Origin: a virus
Virus record (IMG/VR): IMGVR_UViG_3300033571_018921
Coordinates: 1 to 29,196 of that record
Strand: one strand, 5' to 3'
Length of the DNA: 29,196 nucleotides
This document shows positions 15,583 through 23,412 of this stretch, piece by piece. Both the position numbers and the translations under genes were made by a program. The stretch's first letter is position 1, and every line of letters begins with the position of its first letter. The notes under the pieces were generated by a model that was not told where the DNA came from, did not search any database, and worked only from the letters and a program-made list of their open reading frames with translations.

Positions 15583-17361
15583 TCAAGGAGTACCACCATC
15601 AATAATAGCATAGGTTATAGTGACTGGACTATTAGAACTTGCACCACTTAGTCCTCCAGCAGTAATAGTACCGGCAGTAAAATTACCACTATTATCTCTA
15701 GCTACAATTGTATTTGCAGTATTTGCGCTTGTAGCATTACTACTAACATTATATGTAGCATTTTCTCCACTACCAGTTACACTAAGACCAACACCACTAA
15801 CTGTAACAGCAGCGACATAATCGCCAGTGGTATCTGTTCCAAGAGCAACGCTGTTGGCTTGAATAGTAGTACTAATATTTATAGTGCCGCCAGCAAGATC
15901 GGTCATAGTTAGACTGCCACTACCAACAACATCACCAGTGATATCAACAGAGACTACTGGATCTGGTTTATTTAGAACATTACTCCAATCAATATTAGCA
16001 TCGACCTCTCCTTTTGTTCCAGAGAAGGCTTCGCTACTATTTGTAGCATCCGGAATAAATGTAAATTTACCAGTACTCTGGTCATAACCAAAGAAACCTA
16101 CTTTTGCACTTCCATTATAATAACGGAATTCTATACCACGATCTTTACTATCACCACTAGATGGAGCTGTATCTCCTCCTAATGTTAGTACGGGATCATC
16201 TAGAGTGGTTACTGTGCTATTAACGGTTGTAGTAGTTCCGTTAACAACAAGATCTCCACCAACGGTCAATGTTCCTGTGGTGCTAATACTCCCTATATTT
16301 GTAATACTTAAATTACTATCAAGAACTACTGCTTTACCGGCAACCCCTGTTCCAGGAGTACTGCCATCTAAATAGTTAACTTCCGTAGCAGAGGCTGTCA
16401 CATCCGTGATATCAGCTAGTGTATGAGTATGACCAGCTAAACTAACTCCGGTAACGGACACAGACAGAGCACTAGTATCATTGCCATTATCTGTATAGGA
16501 AAGCTGAATATTAGAGCCTGCTGTTAGTAGATCGGCAACTCTATCATTAACACCATCAATAAAATCAGTAATATCTCCAACTTGAATTGTTGGATCGCTT
16601 AATGAAACGGTAAAATCTCCATTACTACTACTAACACTAATACCACTACCGGCACTAACATTTTTAACAGGTAGTAGTCCGCTTACAGAGGTACTAAAGT
16701 CCGTGATATTTGAAGCTGTGTGTGTATGCCCAGCTAAGCTAACACCAGTTACAGCTATCGTTAGTGAACTTGTATCATTTCCATTATCAACATAGGTTAG
16801 TTGGACATTAGATCCGGCTGCTAACAGATCTGCAACTCTATCATTAGAAGCATCAACAAAATTAGTAATATCAGAAGTTGTGTGAGTATGTCCTGGTAAT
16901 GATACTCCAGTAACAGCAACTGTTAAGCTATTCGAGCTATCATTGTAAGACAATTGAACATTTGATCCCGCTACTAATAGATCATTAACTCTATCATCAA
17001 TAGCTTCGCTTAATCCATTAACATCTGATGCATCAACTACTGGATCGCTTAAACTAATAGTATAAACACCACTGCTTTCACTAACAGCGATGCCACTACC
17101 AGCATTGATAATACTGCTAATAGTTAAAGTACTACCATTTGTTCCACTAGATAGCGTAACACCGCTACCAGCTACAAAATCAGAAGCTGCAACAGCTGCA
17201 TATTCCAGACTATCCCATGCTGTTATACCGTCACCAATCTTAAAACGACCTGTATCTGTCTCGTAACCTACTTCACCAGCATAGAGAACTTGATTTGTCC
17301 ATTGATTAGCACCTGCGGCTGCTGTACCTCTTCTGAACTGAATTCTATTTTGAACTGGCAT
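15583..17361 (-). CDS. Tail fibre protein with GHTHT motifs
   Basis: This 592-aa fibre begins MPVQNRIQFRRGTAAA with 'GRFKIGDGITAWDSLEY', the same N-terminal anchor domain as the giant fibre, so both probably attach to related sites. Residues 60-320 are threefold beta repeats, each ending in 'VTGVSL-(P/A)-GHTHT' (157-161, 211-215, 310-314). In T4 gp37 such HxH motifs bind iron along the needle, and a similar metal role is likely here. Residues 326-460 hold 'EVNYLDGSTPGT', 'DDPVLTLGGDTAPSSGDSKD' and 'GIEFRYYNGSAKVGFFGYD', wording common in tail fibres of cyanophages and other aquatic phages. The protein ends IDGGTP. The start has an AGGAG ribosome-binding site, and it lies 24 bases after the 79-aa gene. 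The receptor is unknown. Confidence 0.8.
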   Translation of the reverse strand: MPVQNRIQFRRGTAAAGANQWTNQVLYAGEVGYETDTGRFKIGDGITAWDSLEYAAVAASDFVAGSGVTLSSGTNGSTLTISSIINAGSGIAVSESSGVYTISLSDPVVDASDVNGLSEAIDDRVNDLLVAGSNVQLSYNDSSNSLTVAVTGVSLPGHTHTTSDITNFVDASNDRVADLLAAGSNVQLTYVDNGNDTSSLTIAVTGVSLAGHTHTASNITDFSTSVSGLLPVKNVSAGSGISVSSSNGDFTVSLSDPTIQVGDITDFIDGVNDRVADLLTAGSNIQLSYTDNGNDTSALSVSVTGVSLAGHTHTLADITDVTASATEVNYLDGSTPGTGVAGKAVVLDSNLSITNIGSISTTGTLTVGGDLVVNGTTTTVNSTVTTLDDPVLTLGGDTAPSSGDSKDRGIEFRYYNGSAKVGFFGYDQSTGKFTFIPDATNSSEAFSGTKGEVDANIDWSNVLNKPDPVVSVDITGDVVGSGSLTMTDLAGGTINISTTIQANSVALGTDTTGDYVAAVTVSGVGLSVTGSGENATYNVSSNATSANTANTIVARDNSGNFTAGTITAGGLSGASSNSPVTITYAIIDGGTP

Positions 17362-17385
17362 GATTAGGATCTCCTGTGTTTTAAG

Positions 17386-17625
17386 TTATGGTGAACCGCC
17401 GTCTACTGGAATTTCTGCTAGATACGCATCCAAATTATCTATTCTACTTACATCTAAATTACCAACAATCATAGTCATTGGTATATTATCTGGTAAGTCG
17501 CTAACTAATATTTTTTCTGTATTAACTATATCTAATGATATATTAGGCAAATCAGCGTATGTTCCGCTGGATACATCCAAAAGGAAGGTTGCTGGTTCCA
17601 AAATTTCTATGATAAAATCGCTCAT
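17386..17625 (-). CDS. Small fibre-associated protein ending in VDGGSP
   Basis: This 79-aa beta-rich protein starts MSDFIIEILEPATFLLDVSS and continues with 'GTYADLPNISLDIVNTEKIL', then a VGNLDVSRIDNLDAYLAEIP part, and ends VDGGSP. A TTG three codons upstream is possible, but ATG at 17625 overlaps the stop of the upstream gene as ATGA, so I chose it. Its last five residues (DGGSP) nearly match the end of the 592-aa fibre encoded next (DGGTP), hinting at a shared C-terminal function. It probably belongs to the fibre attachment complex; function is not established. Confidence 0.55.
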   Translation of the reverse strand: MSDFIIEILEPATFLLDVSSGTYADLPNISLDIVNTEKILVSDLPDNIPMTMIVGNLDVSRIDNLDAYLAEIPVDGGSP

Positions 17626-18026
17626 GATGAACAATCCAACATAGAGTTACCTTGACTATTTCTCTTTAATATTGATATTACACCGTATAAAATTCTTATT
17701 GCATATTTTCCTCCACCGGAATATAAATCATCCGAGGAGCTTAACTCAAGATCATATTTGGCCATTGTAAAATCAAAGTTATTAGTAGTCGATGCTGGCA
17801 ATAAAAGTGTTAATTTGCCATTTGGGCCATCTAAAGTAAATTTGTATATACTATGATCATTATTGTCTGTGGAAAATACATTAGTAGTACCAGTATTAGT
17901 TTTCCATATTAATCTTGCGCACCAATTTGTTAAATCAATTATATTTCTTTCTGAGTCCCTATATACTAAACTCAATTTAAAAGATGACCCTTGTTCGATT
18001 TTAAAATCATACTTGCTTGCTGCCAT
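17622..18026 (-). CDS. Fibre/baseplate adaptor-like protein, paralogue of the P-domain protein's N-terminus
   Basis: This 134-aa Ig-like beta protein starts MAASKYDFKIEQGSSFKLSL. It aligns over its full length with residues 1-130 of the 309-aa protein at 6624-7553: IEQGS-F, DLTNWC-(A/V)-x-L, W-(K/R)-TNT, YDL-(D/E)-L, and a final I-(L/I)-KRN followed by D-C. The 'N-V-I-D-L-T-x-x' type of domain is used by many phages as an N-terminal adaptor that docks fibres to the tail. Here it is freestanding and leads the fibre block straight after the capsid terminator. It is coupled by ATGA to the 79-aa gene. It is probably a structural adaptor for the fibres; the evidence is homology within the window plus context. 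Confidence 0.6.
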   Translation of the reverse strand: MAASKYDFKIEQGSSFKLSLVYRDSERNIIDLTNWCARLIWKTNTGTTNVFSTDNNDHSIYKFTLDGPNGKLTLLLPASTTNNFDFTMAKYDLELSSSDDLYSGGGKYAIRILYGVISILKRNSQGNSMLDCSS

Positions 18027-18047
18027 AGTATTGTCTCAGAGGGTTGG

Positions 18048-18064
18048 TAATATGATATACACCT
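18048..18064 (-). promoter_or_regulatory. Recurrent intergenic motif, copy upstream of the fibre block
   Basis: The minus strand reads AGGTGTATATCATATTA, immediately after the U-run of the capsid terminator and 21 bases before the ATG at 18026. This is where a promoter for the fibre block would be expected. It shares the GGTGTA core with copies near 4282 and 8120. Confidence 0.45.
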
Positions 18065-18092
18065 AAAAAAAAAGGCTGGCGCAAGGCCAGCC
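18065..18092 (-). terminator. Rho-independent terminator after the major capsid gene
   Basis: On the minus strand GGCTGGC and GCCAGCC form a perfect 7-bp GC-rich stem with a CTTGC loop, followed by nine T. It lies 29 bases after the capsid stop codon and is the strongest terminator in the window. It would separate head from fibre transcription or let only part of the transcripts through. Confidence 0.9.
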
Positions 18093-18121
18093 CTCTTTTT
18101 ATAAACCTGTTATCAACAATA

Positions 18122-19132
18122 TCAAAGAGCGCCGAGTAGTACTCTACGATTATCGAGAACGGCAAAGCCTTGCTCTGCCCATCCGTAGAAACCAGCTCTC
18201 TTCTGACGATGTAGTGTTTCGTCTTCGAAGATCTGAACTTCTTGACGAACTGGCATAATGAAGCTATCGTTCTTGCGTTGATCAAGACCGACAACAACTT
18301 CACTCTTGCCACTTGGTAGTGTGCCACTTAGTACGTTGCTATAGAATAGCTGATACTGTTGGCCAACACCTAGTTCATCAAGATCGTGTAGATTTACTCC
18401 GAATACACGATTGATACTACCGTCAGCGGCTGTGTAGATCTCACGACGAGTTACTTCGTCAACTTGATCTAGACCCCAACTGCGGATATCTTCCATGCTT
18501 TCTGGAGAGATATAGAGATCAGTTAGGATGCCTCTGTTGATAGAAGCTGAGTTACCGCCACCATTTCTGCGCATTACAGTCTTCATTAGACTGACTAATC
18601 GCTTTGTGAATTGGTTAGCGTTAGCGTCGCTATCAAATACCACGATGTTACGATCAACGCCAGCGGCTAATAGTGTGTGCCAGCCGTCATCGTTCATCTT
18701 CTTAACGAATGAACCTTCTAGAACTTCCATAGCACGACCAACAACGTCCCAACGGGCGTCACGAGCATACTTTAGAAGATAGTCGATACTTGCGCCGATG
18801 TCATAGGTTGGAACCATGACGTAATCACTCTCAACATGACGTTCTGGAATATAGCCATGATTTGGAATGGTATATGCCACGAAGTCCTTTTCTGTTCCAG
18901 GAGCAAGGAAATCGAGTGGGAACTCTGGGGTGGCTCCTTGTGCCAATTGAATTGGCTCGAAGATACCATCTAGAATATCACCACTAAGAAGACCTTTTCT
19001 CAATGGAAGCTCTAAAGCCTTTGCAAATTCTGCATTGGCAGCTAGAGCAACTTCTCTATTAGATGAGCCGGAACGAACGAGAAGATCTGTTAGTTCTGGC
19101 GAAGGCTGAAATTTCTGAGTTTTAGCTGACAT
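18122..19132 (-). CDS. Major capsid protein (HK97-type fold expected)
   Basis: This 336-aa protein starts MSAKTQKFQPSPELTDLLVR. It has an N-terminal helical arm, then 'LPLRKGLLSGDILDGIFEPI' and a long E-loop-like region. A P-domain-like helix with 'WDVVGRAMEVLEGSFVKKMN' follows, and a C-terminal beta part with 'ADGSINRVFGVNLHDLDELG' and 'AGFYGWAEQGFAVLDNRRVL'. The later part ('YISPESMEDIRSWGLDQVDE', then 'GVNL') is the layout usual in HK97-fold capsid proteins that report a substrate peptide bound to the A-domain. Context is decisive: the portal, protease/scaffold and decoration genes are upstream and a strong terminator follows. The ribosome-binding site TAAGGGAGAAAAA is shared with the decoration gene and is the best in the window, as expected for the most abundant protein. 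Confidence 0.85.
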   Translation of the reverse strand: MSAKTQKFQPSPELTDLLVRSGSSNREVALAANAEFAKALELPLRKGLLSGDILDGIFEPIQLAQGATPEFPLDFLAPGTEKDFVAYTIPNHGYIPERHVESDYVMVPTYDIGASIDYLLKYARDARWDVVGRAMEVLEGSFVKKMNDDGWHTLLAAGVDRNIVVFDSDANANQFTKRLVSLMKTVMRRNGGGNSASINRGILTDLYISPESMEDIRSWGLDQVDEVTRREIYTAADGSINRVFGVNLHDLDELGVGQQYQLFYSNVLSGTLPSGKSEVVVGLDQRKNDSFIMPVRQEVQIFEDETLHRQKRAGFYGWAEQGFAVLDNRRVLLGAL

Positions 19133-19146
19133 TTTTTTCTCCCTTA
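19133..19146 (-). promoter_or_regulatory. Strong ribosome-binding site of the major capsid gene
   Basis: The minus strand reads TAAGGGAGAAAAAA directly before the ATG. The first 13 bases are the same as in the leader of the decoration gene (19606-19620). The A-rich spacer keeps the site unstructured. Confidence 0.75.
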
Positions 19147-19605
19147 TCAGGTGATATTGATATCTACTTTGACATAACCATCGGAATCTTTACTGCTTAG
19201 GAATCTACCAACTTTGGTACTATTTGTACTTACGGTTGTTAGTAATCCTTGGCCATCATAATAGGCATCCACACCAGCCGATGGTGTTTGACCAGATGTA
19301 ATCATGTTTGTTGTTACTTGACCTTGACGAAGTACGGCAACCTTGCCGCCTACCTGCATTTCGTCACGATACCAGTTGATGTGTTGTCTTGTTAAATCAA
19401 GATTAACAACATCATTGAGTAAAAGACCGGCTGGTTTTGTGCCAGAAACAACACCTGTTGGATATCCAACAACTGCATTTCCGTCGTCTAAAGATGCTCC
19501 GCTTCCGGAGGTCGTATGAACTACGATACCGCCTCTTTCAGCAGTTGTATCCATGAAAAAAGATACGTCTGTGTATGATTCGATGCGAGTTGGTTTAAGA
19601 GCCAT
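19147..19605 (-). CDS. Capsid decoration-like protein
   Basis: This 152-aa beta-rich protein starts MALKPTRIESYTDVSFFMDT. It has a Gly/Ser-rich 'HTTSGSGASLDDGNAVVGYP', then 'GTKPAGLLLNDVVNLDLTRQ' and 'QVGGKVAVLRQGQVTTNMI', and ends VKVDINIT. Proteins of this size and style, encoded between the scaffold/protease and the major capsid gene, usually sit on the capsid surface as trimers (lambda gpD / 'head decoration' type) and stabilise the expanded head. It has the same strong ribosome-binding site as the capsid gene. Assignment is by position, size and general pattern. Confidence 0.65.
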   Translation of the reverse strand: MALKPTRIESYTDVSFFMDTTAERGGIVVHTTSGSGASLDDGNAVVGYPTGVVSGTKPAGLLLNDVVNLDLTRQHINWYRDEMQVGGKVAVLRQGQVTTNMITSGQTPSAGVDAYYDGQGLLTTVSTNSTKVGRFLSSKDSDGYVKVDINIT

Positions 19606-19624
19606 TGTTTTTCTCCCTTAAAGT

Positions 19625-20311
19625 TTAAAGTTTTTTACCGAGTCTACTGCAAACAAATTCGACCAATGCTGCGCGAGTGGCTTCTACTGAAGACTCAAGC
19701 TCGCCACCTACACCAAGATTTACTTCTTCTTGAACTTCAGCAGTATCTAGAATAGAAGCATCAACTGTTTCAGATGAGAGGGTTTTCTTTTGCATCATTG
19801 CTTTATCCTCTTCTTCTTTCATTTCTTCGTCTTTCTTAACACTCTTCATCTTCTTAGCAGCTAATAGCTGTGTTAGAGCAGCGAAACTGTCATCATTTAC
19901 TGATTCGAATTGATCAACTGTGGAAACAGCTGTCTCATTATCGATACCAGCTTCAACTAAAGACGAAACTCTTTTCATTTTCTTTTCTTTCTTCATCATC
20001 TCTTCTTCTTTGTTCTTATAAGCAGCGATGACCTCGTTAGCGGCCTCAAGTTCCGCCTTCATTTTTTCCATCTCTTTTTCTTTCTTCATCATCTCTTCTT
20101 CTTTTTTGCTCATTTTCTCAGCCATTTTCTTGGCAGCTTCTTCTTTTTCAGCTTTGAGGCTCTCTAGAGCAGATTGTACTTCTGCAAGAGATAGCTCTTG
20201 TGTTTGTGCTTCAGTTTCTGTTACTGTTGTTTCAGCAACTTGAACTTCCGTGTTAGCTGTTGTTTCAGCTTCTACTTGGGCTTCTGTTTGTACTTCTTGC
20301 TCTGAACTCAT
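19625..20311 (-). CDS. Nested scaffold protein from an internal start
   Basis: An in-frame ATG at 20311 (residue 279 of the longer protein) is preceded by GTGGAGAATATTACT, with GGAG nine bases before the ATG, as good as the sites of stand-alone genes here. The product would be 228 aa: an acidic Gln/Thr/Glu start (MSSEQEVQTEAQVEAE), a long Lys/Glu/Met coiled coil with a duplicated 'KKEEEMMKKEK' box, and a basic C-terminus ending SRLGKKL. That is the make-up of a phage scaffold: a coiled-coil rod and a C-terminal capsid-binding helix. The start lies exactly at the protease/scaffold border, as in lambda C/Nu3. Confidence 0.6.
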   Translation of the reverse strand: MSSEQEVQTEAQVEAETTANTEVQVAETTVTETEAQTQELSLAEVQSALESLKAEKEEAAKKMAEKMSKKEEEMMKKEKEMEKMKAELEAANEVIAAYKNKEEEMMKKEKKMKRVSSLVEAGIDNETAVSTVDQFESVNDDSFAALTQLLAAKKMKSVKKDEEMKEEEDKAMMQKKTLSSETVDASILDTAEVQEEVNLGVGGELESSVEATRAALVEFVCSRLGKKL

Positions 20312-21145
20312 AGTAATATTCTCCACTTCGAGGTTGGACTGAAAATTAGATACACCCGCAATAGATAAATCTTCATTTTTTTGGGTTAAAATTTTTGAAG
20401 ATTTTTGATGTAAGAGCTCTTTTGAGAAAATAACACTGTCAGGATTGGCGGGCTTATCGACATATCCTTTACCAGAAAATGTTATTTGTCTTAGAACTCT
20501 ACCGATTTTATAGTTATCATGTTCGCCTAATCCGCCATATGATCTTAAGTATTTTGTTAAATATGCTGTACTGTCATTTCGTGTTAATATTTTATATTCT
20601 CCTGTGCTTTTATTAATTAGGCCATAATCAAAGCCTTTAAAAAAGCATTCCATACTAACATATTTTGTTCCGCTCTCTATCTCTGATATTAATTTTTCGG
20701 ATCTCTCTCTAAGCTCTTGATTAGAGAATCCTTTGTATATTACAGATCCTGTTAGGATATGATATTTTTCTGGAAGACTATCTATTGATGTATCTTCTGC
20801 TATAATTTTTCCATCTTCTGTTATTGGCCAATTAGCAGTAATATGGCCTATTATTGTGGCTTCGTCGTGCTCAAGATTTGTTGGTTTATCTTCTGGAGTA
20901 TTTCTAGCCAGCCAAACCTCTGCTTTATCAAATATATCGTCATTTTTATTCCATGAAGAACTCACGAGAATAGATTGGACATAATAAAGATCATTATCAT
21001 TGATTGATGCTAAACTTTTAATATGCTTCATACCATTTTGTATGCTATTGACGCAGGGCTCGGCAACGGAGGCATAAGAAATTGATGCAGAAGAGGAGAG
21101 GGCGTGTTCGAGGCCGTCTTCGATTTCATATTTAAAAATTTGCAT
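19625..21145 (-). CDS. Prohead protease fused to scaffold
   Basis: This 506-aa protein has two parts. Residues about 50-245 form a serine protease of the prohead maturation type: NLEHDE (90-95, His93 the likely catalytic His), IIGHITANW (98-106), HILTGSVIY (129-137), a KYVSMECFF box (161-169, Ser164 the likely nucleophile) and 'RQITFSGKGYVDKPANPDS' (219-237). This arrangement is seen in protease/scaffold proteins of many aquatic phages. Residues 279-506 are a charged coiled coil that serves as scaffold. The protease would cut the scaffold and the capsid N-terminus before DNA packaging. The gene lies 26 bases after the portal with a GGAGAG ribosome-binding site. The active-site residues are inferred from motif context. 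Confidence 0.8.
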   Translation of the reverse strand: MQIFKYEIEDGLEHALSSSASISYASVAEPCVNSIQNGMKHIKSLASINDNDLYYVQSILVSSSWNKNDDIFDKAEVWLARNTPEDKPTNLEHDEATIIGHITANWPITEDGKIIAEDTSIDSLPEKYHILTGSVIYKGFSNQELRERSEKLISEIESGTKYVSMECFFKGFDYGLINKSTGEYKILTRNDSTAYLTKYLRSYGGLGEHDNYKIGRVLRQITFSGKGYVDKPANPDSVIFSKELLHQKSSKILTQKNEDLSIAGVSNFQSNLEVENITMSSEQEVQTEAQVEAETTANTEVQVAETTVTETEAQTQELSLAEVQSALESLKAEKEEAAKKMAEKMSKKEEEMMKKEKEMEKMKAELEAANEVIAAYKNKEEEMMKKEKKMKRVSSLVEAGIDNETAVSTVDQFESVNDDSFAALTQLLAAKKMKSVKKDEEMKEEEDKAMMQKKTLSSETVDASILDTAEVQEEVNLGVGGELESSVEATRAALVEFVCSRLGKKL

Positions 21146-21171
21146 AATTACTCTCCGTGTATATTGTATTT

Positions 21172-23358
21172 TTATGTATTAGAATACACCATTGAATAAA
21201 AAGAAGCCTTAGCCTGTTTTAGATCGTCTACCGACAATGAGGTTTCCAGCTCTGACGATAGGGTTTTTAGCCATTTACTGTATTCTGAGAATAATATTTG
21301 TTGCTTATCAGAATCTATACTAGCAAAACTATTTAGGATCATATCTTGATCTATCTTGGCAAATGGTTGTAAACTGAAAAGTATTTTTGTTTTTGTTGTT
21401 TCTATCTCATTAGATTCAGATGAAGATAGTGATCTTAAATTTTTCTTACTATAAAAGTCTAATAAAATTGGGTTTATAATTTCACTTATTTTCTCTTGAG
21501 CTTTATTTGCCCATATCGATAAACTTGCTCCGGTTTGGGGACTAAAAGTTTTTGTCTTTCTCTTTTGCGAGTCTTTAGATAACTTGGGTCTTCCCTGTCC
21601 AGGAACTCCAGGCAACGATTCTGGCGAATCGTTTGCCATACGAGGAGAAGGGCTGACAGGTACTTTCATCTCAATAGCTGATTTTTCTCCAGATTTTTTC
21701 TTATCTAGATCCAAACCTATTTGGCTAGGACTAACTATGCCAGTTTGTAAAGCTATCTTTTTGAAAGCATTCTGTATTTCTGGATCATAAAACGGACCGG
21801 ATTTATTAACCATACGATTAGAGTCTCTTTCTCTCTTTTCTCTGTTAAGTCTTGATTTCTCCATATCCGGATCGAAACCAAATCTTGTTTGTAGTAATTC
21901 ATCGCTAATTACATTTCTATCTGCTAATTGAATAAGTAGAGCTTTCTCTGCATCCTCATTACTTAAATCCATTCTGTCAAATTCTATTTTAGCTGGATAT
22001 TTAAATCCCATAGCTTTTTGTACGAGAGCTATTTCATTTTCCCAAAACTGTACTAGAACATCTCTGCCGTATTGGAGTCTTTGGGTTAAGGTTTTCAGAG
22101 ATATGAAATTGTTAGTAGTTCCTGCTGCCCCGAAGGTTCCAGTAAGTGTCGGAGGAATTCCAAGTCCAGCATATACGCTATTAAGATGTGGTATATATTT
22201 ACCTTCTCCTAAAAATTGATGAACAGTTGTTCTGCTCTCTATTAATTCTATGTCTGGTCCCCAGATTAGATCCATTGTGCCGCCACCTACGTTATTACCT
22301 AGGATCTGGGCTAGTTTTGCTGTTGCCGCTCTAGTTGGAGCTATCTTATGTTCTAGACTACCAAGCTTAAAGATTCGTATATTTGATATAGCCCCATCTA
22401 ATGCTGCCATATCTGCTAATTTTAATTTTTCTATAATAGTGATATCGTCCATAATCGCATATACCATAGGATACGCCCATGCTTGCCAATCATCTTTTTT
22501 ATAGTGGAATACAATAGTTTTGTCTGGATCTAGAGCGTATCCCTTTTTTGCTTTGGCTGCATCAATAATTTGCTGCGGTAAACTATCTACAACTTTTTTC
22601 TCGGCCTCTGTTTTTGGAGCATTGATAGTTTTAGCTAGCGATGCTGGTAATTGTAATTCGTATGTTTTATTATGTAAGAAAGAAGATAATGCGCCAGCGG
22701 TTACGTCAACAAATAAGGCATTAATAAAAGTATACTTCCATGGAATTTCTTTTTTATCAACATTTGTTTCCGGAATATCATTCAATTGCATATCAGCATT
22801 ACCGAGAGCTTGATATAACTTATCCGTAACTTTTACATTAATTTTTGCTGTGCGTCTATCGATAACAACATTTCCACTCTTGTATAAATTATTTAAAAAT
22901 CTCTCACTACGATCTTTACCATTAATCTTCTTAAACCATCTTCTATAGAATCTTTCTATTCTTTTATTTTTATGTACTATGCGTATTCCCTGGCAAGCAA
23001 AATCGCCCATAAGATCAATAACATTTTTTACTAATCCTACTCTCTGATATATATCTTCAGCTCTCTCCATTATTGCTTTAATTTCTTTAGGAGGAGCCTC
23101 GTCTGGTCTAAAGAAGTAGTAATCTGAACGAGTTAGTCCTGGACGACTACCAGTATTTGTATCTAAATTAGAATAGTCAAGACCGTATCTTCTCATGCCT
23201 GAGGCTTTTTGAATTCCGTTAAACTCATCCAAAGACTCAGAGGCATGTCTCAAAGCATCTTTTTTGCTTTGAATATCATCGCCCCATGTAACATAGGCAT
23301 CGTCGGGTAAAGATGTGGCATTTTTTATAGCATTGGTCTTTTTATTTTGTTTAGCCAT
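21172..23358 (-). CDS. Portal protein
   Basis: This 728-aa protein forms the dodecameric ring at one capsid vertex through which DNA enters and leaves. It starts with a polar segment, then 'GLTRSDYYFFRPDEAPPKEI' and 'MERAEDIYQRVGLVKNVIDL'. A charged wing follows ('NKRIERFYRRWFKKINGKDR'), with the stem/clip part around 'DKTIVFHYKKDDWQAWAYPM' and 'LNSVYAGLGIPPTLTGTFGA'. Residues about 555-610 are a Pro/Ser-rich linker and 610-728 a helical C-terminal extension that is not needed in the core portal fold. Large terminase lies directly upstream and the protease downstream, the standard order. The start lacks a clear ribosome-binding site. Confidence 0.85.
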   Translation of the reverse strand: MAKQNKKTNAIKNATSLPDDAYVTWGDDIQSKKDALRHASESLDEFNGIQKASGMRRYGLDYSNLDTNTGSRPGLTRSDYYFFRPDEAPPKEIKAIMERAEDIYQRVGLVKNVIDLMGDFACQGIRIVHKNKRIERFYRRWFKKINGKDRSERFLNNLYKSGNVVIDRRTAKINVKVTDKLYQALGNADMQLNDIPETNVDKKEIPWKYTFINALFVDVTAGALSSFLHNKTYELQLPASLAKTINAPKTEAEKKVVDSLPQQIIDAAKAKKGYALDPDKTIVFHYKKDDWQAWAYPMVYAIMDDITIIEKLKLADMAALDGAISNIRIFKLGSLEHKIAPTRAATAKLAQILGNNVGGGTMDLIWGPDIELIESRTTVHQFLGEGKYIPHLNSVYAGLGIPPTLTGTFGAAGTTNNFISLKTLTQRLQYGRDVLVQFWENEIALVQKAMGFKYPAKIEFDRMDLSNEDAEKALLIQLADRNVISDELLQTRFGFDPDMEKSRLNREKRERDSNRMVNKSGPFYDPEIQNAFKKIALQTGIVSPSQIGLDLDKKKSGEKSAIEMKVPVSPSPRMANDSPESLPGVPGQGRPKLSKDSQKRKTKTFSPQTGASLSIWANKAQEKISEIINPILLDFYSKKNLRSLSSSESNEIETTKTKILFSLQPFAKIDQDMILNSFASIDSDKQQILFSEYSKWLKTLSSELETSLSVDDLKQAKASFYSMVYSNT

Positions 23359-23398
23359 ATTTTATAATTCAATTGTAATGAGAATGTAATAAGATTAA

Positions 23399-23412
23399 CT
23401 TAAATATACACT
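23399..23412 (-). promoter_or_regulatory. Recurrent intergenic motif, weak copy upstream of the portal gene
   Basis: The minus strand reads AGTGTATATTTAAG, beginning 1 base inside the terminase stop codon and ending 40 bases before the portal ATG. It differs by one base from the GGTGTA core of the other copies. Confidence 0.3.

Noticed and set aside
18007-18327. 106-aa minus-strand frame overlapping the end of the capsid gene and the terminator.
   Set aside because: It runs through a strong terminator hairpin in a different frame from the capsid gene and has no independent start signal.
20028-20243. Plus-strand frame rich in Ser/Phe opposite the scaffold coiled coil.
   Set aside because: It is the complement of the Lys/Glu/Met coiled-coil codons and not an independent gene.
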